Shown here: piece after piece, positions 1-5,199 of the stretch
Layout: every line of letters begins with the position of its first letter
Numbering within the stretch: the first letter of the stretch is position 1
DNA from: Candidatus Scatomorpha stercorigallinarum
GTDB taxonomy: Bacteria; Bacillota_A; Clostridia; Oscillospirales; Oscillospiraceae
Length of the DNA stretch: 5,565 nt
Direction of reading: 5' to 3'
NCBI GenBank assembly: GCA_018713375.1
Contig: DVOV01000156.1
Location: 1-5,565, forward strand
Translations under genes and position numbers: made by a program
The notes under the pieces: generated by a model
Told to the model about the DNA's origin: nothing
Databases searched by the model: none
Seen by the model: only the letters and a program-made list of their open reading frames with translations

Positions 1-771
1 GCCCTCATGGACGCCGGCGTGCCGATAAAGGCGCCCGTCGCGGGCATCTCCTGCGGCCTCATCCAGGACGGGGACGACTTCACCACCTTCATCGACATCC
101 AGGGCGTCGAGGACTTCCACGGCGAGATGGACTTCAAGGTCGCCGGCACCAAGACCGGCATCACCGCCATCCAGATGGACCTGAAGAACGACGGCCTGAA
201 GCACGAGATCATCAAGGAGGCCCTTGAGATCACCCGCGAGGCCCGCTACCAGATCCTCGACGAGATCATGCTCCCCTGCATCGGCGAGCCGCGCCGTGAG
301 CTGGCCAAGACCGCGCCCAAGATGATCAAGATGACCATCAACCCGGACAAGATCCGCGAGGTCATCGGCTCCGGCGGCAAGGTCATCCAGAAGATCTGCG
401 CCGACACCGGCTGCAAGATCGACATCGAGGACTCCGGCAACATCTATATCGCCTCCGAGGACATCGAGGCCTGCCGCGCCGCCCGCTCCACCATCGAGAG
501 CATCGTGTTCGAGCCCGAAGTCGGCAAGCTGTACTACGGCAAGGTCGTGCGCATCATCCCGATCGGCGCCTTCGTGGAGCTGGCCCCGGGCAAGGACGGC
601 ATGATCCACATCAAGGACCTCGAGTTCAAGCGCACCGAGAAGGTTGAGGACGTGCTGAACATCGGCGACATGACCTGGGTCAAGGTGATGGAGATCGACG
701 ACCGCGGCCGTGTCAACCTCTCCCGCAAGGACGCCATCAAGGAGCGCGAGGCCATGGGCCTGCGCGACTGA
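1..771 (+). CDS. pnp: Polynucleotide phosphorylase (PNPase), C-terminal part; 5' end lies outside the window
   Basis: PNPase degrades RNA 3'-to-5' by phosphorolysis, releasing nucleoside diphosphates, and works as a cytoplasmic trimer. The reading frame is already open at base 1, so this is a 3' fragment of 256 codons out of the roughly 700 usual for the family. It starts in the second RNase PH core (ALMDAGVPIKAPVAGI, a family hallmark). The metal and catalytic cluster follows as EDFHGEMDFKVAGT, where the Asp of EDF, the Asp of MDF and the Lys of DFK match E. coli D486, D492 and K494; the middle acidic residue (E. coli D490) is Glu. A KH domain with its GxxG loop (IGSGGK) lies near fragment residues 108-172, and an S1 domain (GKLYYGKV to NLSRKDA) near 175-245. 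The protein ends soon after S1, without the long tail of proteobacterial PNPase. A strong terminator follows the TGA. The identification is secure. Confidence 0.97.
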   Translation, partial: ALMDAGVPIKAPVAGISCGLIQDGDDFTTFIDIQGVEDFHGEMDFKVAGTKTGITAIQMDLKNDGLKHEIIKEALEITREARYQILDEIMLPCIGEPRRELAKTAPKMIKMTINPDKIREVIGSGGKVIQKICADTGCKIDIEDSGNIYIASEDIEACRAARSTIESIVFEPEVGKLYYGKVVRIIPIGAFVELAPGKDGMIHIKDLEFKRTEKVEDVLNIGDMTWVKVMEIDDRGRVNLSRKDAIKEREAMGLRD

Positions 772-790
772 AGCGCAAACGCAAAATAAG

Positions 791-824
791 AGCGCCCCGG
801 CTCTCAGCCGGGGCGCTTTTCCTT
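791..824. terminator. Rho-independent terminator between pnp and the convergent kinase gene, probably bidirectional
   Basis: A perfect 12-bp inverted repeat (AGCGCCCCGGCT at 791-802 and AGCCGGGGCGCT at 806-817) encloses a CTC loop and is followed on the plus strand by TTTTCCTTT. It begins 19 bases after the pnp stop. Read on the minus strand, the same stem is followed by CTTATTTTGC, a weaker U-rich tail, and lies 19 bases beyond the stop of the kinase gene, so it plausibly ends both convergent transcripts. Confidence 0.93.
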
Positions 825-835
825 TAAACGGCGCG

Positions 836-2023
836 TCACTTCGTTATCAGTTCATAGGTGCGGCGGGCGACGCCCAGCTCCTCGTTCGCGGGCAGCACCA
901 GCGCGCGCACGGCGCTGCGCACGGTGGATATCTGCCGCAGGCCCTCGATGGGGGCGGCGTTGGCTTCCCCGTCCAGCTCCAGGCCGAGGAAGGCGAGGGC
1001 GGAGCAGACCCGCCGGCGTATCTCGGCGCTGTTCTCGCCGATGCCGCCGGTGAAAACGATGTTGTCCAGCCCGCCGAGCTCCGCGGCGAAGGCCCCGGCG
1101 TACCTCACGATCTGGTTCACGAACATATCGATGGCGAGCGCGGCCCTCTCATTGCCCTCCTCCGCCGCGGCCATCACCAGCCGCAGGTCGCCGGAGACGC
1201 CGGAAACGCCGCGCAGCCCGCCGTTTTTCGCCAGGCCGGAGAGCACCTCGTCCATGCCCATGCCCTCGCTCAGGAGGTACGGCACCACGTAGGGATCCAG
1301 GTCCCCCGTGCGGTTCGCGTGCATCACGCCCGTCTGCAGCGAGAAGCCAAAGCTGGTGTCCACGCTTTTGCCGTTTTCAATGGCGCAGAGCGAGCAGCTC
1401 CCGCCCAGGTGGCAGGACACCGTGCGCCCTGTGGAGCCGAAGGCCTCCGAGAGCGTCTCCGCCACATAGGAGTGCGAGGCCCCGTGGTAGCCCATGCGCC
1501 GTATGCCGTATTTCTCATACCACTCGTAGGGCACGGCGTACATCGTGCGCTCGGGCGGTATCGTGCGGTGGAAGGCCGTCTCGAACACGCCCACCAGCTT
1601 CGCGCCCGGCATCAGCTCGCGGAAGCGGCCGATGGCCTCCAGATAGGGCCCGTTGTGCGCCGGGGCCACGAAGAGATAGGCGCGCATGGCCTCCAGCACC
1701 TCGTCCGTCAGCTCGTGGACGCCGTAAAAGCCCTTGGCCAGCACGGTCTTGAAGCCCACGGCGGCGATCTCGTCCACGCTCTGCGCCGCGCCGTTCTCCG
1801 AGCAGAGGTCCGTAAGGAAAAGGCGTATGCCCTCCGTATACGTGGGCACATGGCAGCCCGTGGCGCGTTCGCTGTGCCCCGTGAGGCGGTTTTTGTATGT
1901 ATAGATGGCGTCGTCCCCGCCCACGCGCTCGATGCGCGCGTCGCAGAGCACGCGCTCGGCGGGCATCTCGAAGAGTTTGAACTTCAGCGAGGTGCTGCCG
2001 ACATTGCTGACCAGAAGTTTCAT
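836..2023 (-). CDS. Acetate kinase family protein (ASKHA fold) with altered active site
   Basis: This 395-residue protein has the full length of acetate kinases, which interconvert acetate + ATP and acetyl phosphate + ADP in the cytoplasm. Family features in order are: the N-terminal phosphate loop (N7, G9, S10, S12, K14); APAHN near 120-124; FETAFH at 147-152; the HGASH box with His180; HLGG near 205; NRTGDLDP with Arg238; FTGGIGEN at 324-331; and NEEL near 380. Compared with Methanosarcina/E. coli AckA several nearly invariant positions differ: HRVVHGG is replaced by FKTVLAKG (Arg91 becomes Lys), catalytic Asp148 is Glu, Asn211 is Gly, and the substrate-pocket Pro232 is lost. ATGA overlap with the LCP gene sets the start, helped by AGGAGG seven bases upstream. 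No phosphotransacetylase gene is adjacent. Family membership is sure; acetate as substrate is not. It could be a propionate/butyrate-type or otherwise divergent carboxylate kinase, so no symbol is given. Confidence 0.9.
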   Translation of the reverse strand: MKLLVSNVGSTSLKFKLFEMPAERVLCDARIERVGGDDAIYTYKNRLTGHSERATGCHVPTYTEGIRLFLTDLCSENGAAQSVDEIAAVGFKTVLAKGFYGVHELTDEVLEAMRAYLFVAPAHNGPYLEAIGRFRELMPGAKLVGVFETAFHRTIPPERTMYAVPYEWYEKYGIRRMGYHGASHSYVAETLSEAFGSTGRTVSCHLGGSCSLCAIENGKSVDTSFGFSLQTGVMHANRTGDLDPYVVPYLLSEGMGMDEVLSGLAKNGGLRGVSGVSGDLRLVMAAAEEGNERAALAIDMFVNQIVRYAGAFAAELGGLDNIVFTGGIGENSAEIRRRVCSALAFLGLELDGEANAAPIEGLRQISTVRSAVRALVLPANEELGVARRTYELITK

Positions 2024-3429
2024 GAGCCTGCCTCCTCATCCACAAATACATATCCCGGGTCCTCGGACGGCTCCACCGGCTGCGTTGCCTCCACGTCCCA
2101 CGCGTCCCCGGGGCTCTCCGCCGCGGGATCTGTGCTTTCGGCGGGCGGCGCGCTCTCCGCGGCATCGCCGTCCACGCCGGGCGAGGCGCTGGCGTCCGGC
2201 GGCACGCTCTCCGTGGGCTCGGGGCTGGGCGATGGCGATGGGGAGGGCCTCAGGTCGATGAAGGAGTCCTCCCCGCCCGCCACATAGCCCGCCGTGGCGT
2301 AAAAGCCCGAGGACGAGTGCGAGAGCAGGTTGACGTTGGAAGCCGTCACCGGCGCGTCATAGGGGTTGAGATAGCTGTTTATCATCTCCAGCCAGTCGTT
2401 GACGTAGACGGAGACGTAGGACACGCCGCGGATGCTGTCCGCGTAGTTGCCGGGCATGGTGTAGAAGTGGATGTCCTCGCTGCTGCACATGAGGAACTGC
2501 CTGGCGAAGAAGGCCAGGTTCTCCGCCGTCATGTTCGTCTCCACATACTCGTTGAAGATGTCGATGAACTCGCCCAGGCGGGGGATGCTGCCCAGGTTGA
2601 GGAACTGGCTGGCGACGCTCATCAGGAAGTCCTGCTGCGTGCCGATGCGGCCGATGTCCGCCGAGGCGTAGCCGGAGCGGAAGCGCATCACGCCGATGGC
2701 CTGCTCGCCCGTCAGGTGCTGCATCCCGGCGTCCAGGTCGATGACGAGGTCCTGCGTGGGGTCGTAGTAGTGCATATCGACCGGCACGTCGTAGTCCACG
2801 CCGCCGACGGCGTTCACCAGCTCGACGAAGGCCTGCAGGTCCACCACGGCGTAGACGTCCACGTCGAAACCGATCATGTCCTTGATGCCGGCGAGCAGGC
2901 GCGTGACGCCGCCCTCGCCGCTGTTGACGCCGCGCAGGTAGAGCTCGTTGATCTTCTTGGTGCTGCCGGTGATGTTCATAAGCGTGTCGCGGGGGATGCT
3001 GACGACGTTGATCTCATGCGTCTCCACATCGAAGCGGCCCACCATGATGGTGTCCGTGTGATAGGCCACCTTGTCCAGGCCGACGACAAGGAAGGTGTAC
3101 ATGTTCTCGTTGAGGCTGGCGGGCGCGCCGGCGTTGGGGTCCTCCGTGGGCTCGGGCGTGGCGCTGGGCGCGGCCGTGGCCGCGGGCTTTTCCGTGGCGG
3201 GGGGCAGGGTGTTGAGGCCCGTCGTGGGCCGCTCGGGCGGCTTTTCCCAGAGCATGTACCAGGCCGCCACAGCGCAGGCGAGCGCCAGCACGCAGCAGAC
3301 GATGACGGTGGCCATCCTGGCCGCGCGGCCCATACGCCGGCGGGCAGTCTTTTGTTTTTTCGGGGCAGTTTTCTCCCGGGACGGCTTTTTCGCCGCGTGC
3401 GCGCCGGAGTCGTTGCCGTTTATCTTCAT
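2020..3429 (-). CDS. LCP (LytR-CpsA-Psr) family cell-wall polymer transferase
   Basis: LCP enzymes move undecaprenyl-pyrophosphate-linked glycopolymers such as teichoic acids or capsule onto peptidoglycan at the outer face of the membrane. The 469 residues show a Lys/Arg-rich cytoplasmic N-terminus (about 1-39), one membrane helix (about 40-60, a type II signal anchor), a Pro/Thr/Ala/Glu linker (62-106), and the LCP domain (about 108-355). Its marks are LVVGLDK, HTDTIMVGRFD with Asp126, SIPRDT with Arg147-Asp148, KINELYLRG, and RFRSGYASADIGRIGTQQDF with Arg249, Arg251, Asp258 and Arg261, matching the conserved Arg/Asp residues that bind the pyrophosphate and Mg. A Pro/Ser/Glu/Asp-rich, acidic tail of about 75 residues (395-469) includes a run of Pro-Ser pairs; it looks disordered. 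The start has GAGAGG five bases upstream. It is the first gene of a two-gene operon with the kinase family gene. Which polymer it transfers cannot be told. Confidence 0.93.
   Translation of the reverse strand: MKINGNDSGAHAAKKPSREKTAPKKQKTARRRMGRAARMATVIVCCVLALACAVAAWYMLWEKPPERPTTGLNTLPPATEKPAATAAPSATPEPTEDPNAGAPASLNENMYTFLVVGLDKVAYHTDTIMVGRFDVETHEINVVSIPRDTLMNITGSTKKINELYLRGVNSGEGGVTRLLAGIKDMIGFDVDVYAVVDLQAFVELVNAVGGVDYDVPVDMHYYDPTQDLVIDLDAGMQHLTGEQAIGVMRFRSGYASADIGRIGTQQDFLMSVASQFLNLGSIPRLGEFIDIFNEYVETNMTAENLAFFARQFLMCSSEDIHFYTMPGNYADSIRGVSYVSVYVNDWLEMINSYLNPYDAPVTASNVNLLSHSSSGFYATAGYVAGGEDSFIDLRPSPSPSPSPEPTESVPPDASASPGVDGDAAESAPPAESTDPAAESPGDAWDVEATQPVEPSEDPGYVFVDEEAGS
2031..2036 (-). promoter_or_regulatory. 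Shine-Dalgarno of the kinase gene, inside the LCP coding sequence
   Basis: CCTCCT on the plus strand reads AGGAGG on the minus strand, seven bases before the ATG at 2023-2021. It lies within the last codons of the LCP gene, whose TGA (2022-2020) overlaps the ATG as ATGA. This arrangement fixes the start of the kinase and suggests that its translation is coupled to that of the LCP gene. Confidence 0.85.
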
Positions 3430-3472
3430 CGGAACCTCTCTCTTTGTAATGTTATCGCGCCCGTGAGGGCGA

Positions 3473-3483
3473 CTATAGTATAG
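3473..3483. promoter_or_regulatory. Short inverted repeat CTATA-G-TATAG over the LCP promoter -10
   Basis: This 11-base sequence is a perfect dyad of 5-bp arms around a single G. It covers the putative -10 of the LCP operon, so a bound protein would block that promoter. It could be an operator for the divergently encoded helix-turn-helix protein, but such short AT dyads also arise because -10 elements are themselves TA-rich. Confidence 0.3.
3477..3482 (-). promoter_or_regulatory. Probable -10 element for the LCP-kinase operon
   Basis: On the minus strand the sequence reads TATACT (5 of 6 to TATAAT), 47 bases before the LCP start codon. No good -35 lies at 17 bases; TTAACT (3508-3503) has 4 of 6 matches but a 20-base spacer. 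The promoter may therefore be weak or need an activator. The call is tentative. Confidence 0.4.
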
Positions 3484-3485
3484 AC

Positions 3486-3516
3486 GCTTTGCCGGGGGGA
3501 AAAGTTAACGCAAAGC
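3486..3516. promoter_or_regulatory. Inverted repeat GCTTTGC / GCAAAGC in the divergent control region
   Basis: Perfect 7-bp arms (3486-3492 and 3510-3516) are separated by 17 bases. The arm centres are 24 bases apart, a little over two helical turns, which would suit two bound dimers or one large dimer. The repeat spans the -35 area of the LCP promoter and lies upstream of the plus-strand -35 at 3536. It is upstream of both predicted transcription starts, so it would act as a DNA site rather than as an RNA hairpin. Confidence 0.35.
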
Positions 3517-3535
3517 AAATTTTTTCGTGTATTTC

Positions 3536-3564
3536 TTGACAGCGCCGCCCGCCGGTGCTTAAAT
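3536..3564 (+). promoter_or_regulatory. Sigma-A-type promoter for the helix-turn-helix regulator gene
   Basis: A consensus -35 TTGACA (3536-3541), a 17-base spacer and a -10 TTAAAT (3559-3564, 4 of 6) point to a start of transcription near 3571, about 40 bases before the ATG at 3611. The LCP promoter on the other strand starts about 55 bases away, so the two transcription units diverge from a shared control region. Confidence 0.7.
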
Positions 3565-3610
3565 ACCACCTGGATGAAACCAAAGTTACGCTCCGTGAAA
3601 GGGGAGGGCC

Positions 3611-4216
3611 ATGGACAGCGAAAAAGAAAAGCGCCCGGCAAAGGAGCGCAGCGCCAAACAGGCGAAGGGGCCCCGTCCGGCCAGAGAGCCGAAGGAGCAG
3701 CGCGAAAAAAAGGAACAGCGCCGCCGCGAGCGGCCCATCGAGGCCAGCGAGGTGTTCGTGGCCGCGGAGGAGAGCGCCAACGACGTTTTCCGCAAGCGCC
3801 TCACCTACCTGATGAACGGCAACAACCCCCAGGGCAAGGCGGTGAACATCCAGGAGCTGGCGGACGCCGTGGGCGTCTCGCGCCCGGCGATACGGAAGTA
3901 CCTCAAACCAAAGGGCGCGCCCACCACGCCCTCCGCGGCCACCGTCTGCGCCATCGCGCGCTTTTTCGGCACCACGCCGGATTTCCTGCTGGGCTTCGAC
4001 ACGCCGGACACGGAGGCCGCGCGCAAAGCGCTGGAGAGCGACTACTATAACGCCCTCGGCCTCAACCAGCGCACCATAGACCTGCTGCGCGCGCTGCGCG
4101 AGCGGCAGGCGGACGAGCGCCGCGGCGCGGCGGCGGCAGCGCTCATGAGCATGCTCGATAAGCAGGCTGCCGCCTTCGCGGAGGACGCCCTGCGGCTGCT
4201 GGACGGTCAGTCCTGA
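3611..4216 (+). CDS. XRE-like helix-turn-helix transcriptional regulator with charged N-terminal extension
   Basis: This is a likely cytoplasmic DNA-binding regulator of 201 residues. Residues 1-45 are almost wholly Lys, Arg, Glu, Pro and Ala and look disordered. A Cro/C1-type domain covers about 58-130: FRKRLTYLM, then NIQELADAVGVSRPAIRKYL, which matches the two-helix DNA-reading unit (ELA..VGVS...I.KY), then the closing helices AIARFFGTTPDFLLG typical of the family. Residues 131-201 are predicted helical, with YYNALGLNQRTIDLL resembling the C-terminal part of repressor-like proteins in Clostridia. The ATG is preceded by AAAGGGGAGGG, which supports this start and so the extension. It is divergent from the LCP-kinase operon, a common place for a regulator of the neighbouring genes, and its 3' end overlaps the convergent gene by 10 bases. 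The ligand and target are unknown. The basic extension could add nonspecific DNA contact. Confidence 0.88.
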   Translation: MDSEKEKRPAKERSAKQAKGPRPAREPKEQREKKEQRRRERPIEASEVFVAAEESANDVFRKRLTYLMNGNNPQGKAVNIQELADAVGVSRPAIRKYLKPKGAPTTPSAATVCAIARFFGTTPDFLLGFDTPDTEAARKALESDYYNALGLNQRTIDLLRALRERQADERRGAAAAALMSMLDKQAAAFAEDALRLLDGQS

Positions 4217-4569
4217 ACGCTCACGGCCCCCTCGCCCAGCGCCGCGCGCAGCGCAGCGAGCGCGGAACCCATCGCCCGGCGGTCCTCGGAGTAGACGTCC
4301 GCCAGCTCGCCCTGCGCGCCGCTCAGCACCAGATGCAGCTGATCGAGCTCCATGCGCCCGCAGCAGCACTTGGTGCGGCAGGACTGCGCGCGCAGCTCGG
4401 CGGACGCGATGTCCGCCAGCGGCACGGCGCGCTGCTTCAGGCCCTTGCGGTAATAGACGGCGAGGCGCCCCACGCGCAGCGGCCCGGCCTTCTCCGCCGC
4501 TTCAAAGTCGGCGCACAGGGCGGCGTCGCGCAGTTCATCGCCGGCGGGGGCGTACAGTTTGACGGACAT
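4207..4569 (-). CDS. Conserved-looking hypothetical protein, 120 residues, Cys-rich motif
   Basis: I do not recognise this protein. It has no signal peptide or membrane helix and should be cytoplasmic. A strand-rich centre (VGRLAVYYRKGLKQRAVPLADIA, split here as VGRLAVYYRK, GLKQRAVPL and ADIA, about 33-55) reads like the start of a bacterial PH-like sheet. It is followed by SCRTKCCCGRME with Cys64, 68, 69 and 70, a further strand pair (LHLVLSG, about 78-84), and a closing helix (RRAMGSALAALRAAL, 97-111). The layout of strands then one C-terminal helix suits a PH/GRAM-like fold, but that is a guess from pattern. The cysteines could bind metal or respond to redox state. The gene is real by its AAAGGAG site eight bases before ATG and a near-consensus promoter. 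It is convergent with the regulator gene, sharing 10 bases. Confidence 0.75.
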   Translation of the reverse strand: MSVKLYAPAGDELRDAALCADFEAAEKAGPLRVGRLAVYYRKGLKQRAVPLADIASAELRAQSCRTKCCCGRMELDQLHLVLSGAQGELADVYSEDRRAMGSALAALRAALGEGAVSVQD

Positions 4570-4587
4570 AAGCGTCGCTCCTTTTAA

Positions 4588-4602
4588 TAATAAGAATCAT
4601 TA
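4588..4602. promoter_or_regulatory. AT-rich imperfect dyad near the start of transcription of the Cys-rich protein gene
   Basis: TAATAAGAATCATTA has outer arms TAATnA/TnATTA and sits just downstream of the -10 of this gene, where a repressor would block transcription. Compared with the 7-1-7 Fur-type consensus (TGATAATnATTATCA) it matches 10 of 14 positions, which is only suggestive. The AT-richness stands out in this GC-rich window, but intergenic promoter regions are often AT-rich. Confidence 0.25.
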
Positions 4603-4607
4603 CTGAT

Positions 4608-4636
4608 ATTATAACAGCTCCCCGCGCATTTTGCAA
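4608..4636 (-). promoter_or_regulatory. Promoter of the Cys-rich hypothetical gene
   Basis: On the minus strand a -35 TTGCAA (4636-4631, 4 of 6) is followed by a 17-base spacer and a perfect -10 TATAAT (4613-4608). Transcription would start near 4601, leaving a short leader of about 30 bases with the AAAGGAG ribosome site at 4584-4578. Confidence 0.75.
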
Positions 4637-4664
4637 GCACATATCTTCCCCGCGCGGGAAATTT

Positions 4665-4669
4665 GGAGG
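4665..4669 (+). promoter_or_regulatory. Shine-Dalgarno deciding the GTG start of the GtrA-like gene
   Basis: GGAGG ends ten bases before the GTG at 4680-4682. The next in-frame Met is residue 31, inside the first membrane helix, so the GTG is the sensible start. I found no convincing plus-strand promoter between 4570 and 4664. Confidence 0.7.
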
Positions 4670-4679
4670 CAAAGACCCC

Positions 4680-5111
4680 GTGAAAAAGCTCATCGGCGCT
4701 TTTTTTGACAAGCGCTTCCTCAAATTCTGCCTGGTGGGCGTGGCCAACACGCTCATTGGCTCCGCCGTCATGTTCGGCCTCTACAACCTGGCCCACTGCT
4801 CGTACTGGTTCTCCAGCGCCATGAACTACGTCGTCGGCAGCGTGGTCAGCTATTTCCTCAACAAATACTTCACCTTCCGCTCCGCCGAGCGCGGCTGGCG
4901 GGAGATACTGCGCTTCGCGCTCAACATCGCCGTCTGCTACGTGGTGGCCTACAGCGCCGCGCAGCCCTTCGTGGCCTGGCTGCTGAAGGGCGCCTCGGTC
5001 ACCCTGCGCGACAACGTGGCCATGCTGGCCGGCATGGTGATCTTCACCGGCCTCAATTACCTGGGGCAGCGCTTTTTCGCCTTCCGCGGCGGCCAGAACG
5101 GGAAAAGCTGA
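4680..5111 (+). CDS. GtrA-family membrane protein
   Basis: GtrA-like proteins are small integral membrane proteins linked to moving or handling undecaprenyl-phosphate-bound sugars for cell-surface polysaccharide or O-antigen glucosylation; many members have no proven role. The 143 residues are of normal length. The N-terminus RFLKFCLVGVANTLIGSAV (12-30) is the family signature. Four membrane helices are expected at about 13-36, 43-62, 76-98 and 110-130, and both halves end in the family's NxxxxF-like turn: NYVVGSVVSYFLNKYFTFRS after helix 2 and NYLGQRFFAFR after helix 4, an internal repeat usual for the family. It starts at GTG. There is no glycosyltransferase next to it, though such a partner is common elsewhere. 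No terminator follows; the short GCCCGCGGGC palindrome after the stop has no T run on this strand, so transcripts may run into rpsB. Family assignment is firm, substrate unknown. Confidence 0.9.
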   Translation: MKKLIGAFFDKRFLKFCLVGVANTLIGSAVMFGLYNLAHCSYWFSSAMNYVVGSVVSYFLNKYFTFRSAERGWREILRFALNIAVCYVVAYSAAQPFVAWLLKGASVTLRDNVAMLAGMVIFTGLNYLGQRFFAFRGGQNGKS

Positions 5112-5163
5112 GCCCGCGGGCCAAAAAAGTACGCAGAACCAGGCAGTTTTACAAAAAAAGCCC

Positions 5164-5192
5164 TTGCGCATCGCGCGCCCATTTGCTATAAT
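5164..5192 (+). promoter_or_regulatory. Extended -10 promoter of rpsB
   Basis: A perfect -10 TATAAT (5187-5192) is preceded by TGC, giving the extended -10 form TGnTATAAT. A weak -35 TTGCGC (5164-5169, 3 of 6) lies 17 bases upstream. The predicted start near 5199 gives an untranslated leader of about 105 nt, long for this compact region. It is the strongest-looking -10 on the plus strand here, as expected for a ribosomal protein gene. Confidence 0.85.
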
Positions 5193-5199
5193 ACTTGGG

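Noticed and set aside
710..2287. A 525-codon plus-strand open frame across the kinase gene
   Set aside because: It is antisense to the acetate kinase family gene and the end of the LCP gene, has His/Ala/Arg/Gly-rich composition typical of GC-rich shadow frames, no family motifs and no ribosome site.
3458..3471. CGCCC-GTGA-GGGCG hairpin in the LCP leader as a riboswitch or attenuator
   Set aside because: Only 5-bp arms with no terminator or further structure; it is too small to call more than a chance or stabilising hairpin.
2317..3483. A 388-codon plus-strand open frame opposite the LCP gene
   Set aside because: It is the antisense shadow of a clear LCP coding sequence; Val/His/Asp-rich, motif-free, and no promoter or ribosome site precedes it.
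3473..4369. A 298-codon minus-strand open frame opposite the regulator gene
   Set aside because: Arg/Ala/Gly-rich shadow of the helix-turn-helix gene with no recognisable domain and a start inside another gene.
5113..5122. GCCCGCGGGC palindrome after the GtrA-like gene as a terminator
   Set aside because: The palindrome has no room for a long stem and loop, and the following run is A, not T, on the transcribed strand.
4584..5171. A 195-codon minus-strand open frame opposite the GtrA-like gene
   Set aside because: The plus strand encodes a clear GtrA protein; this frame is Gly/His/Val/Glu-rich with no motifs.
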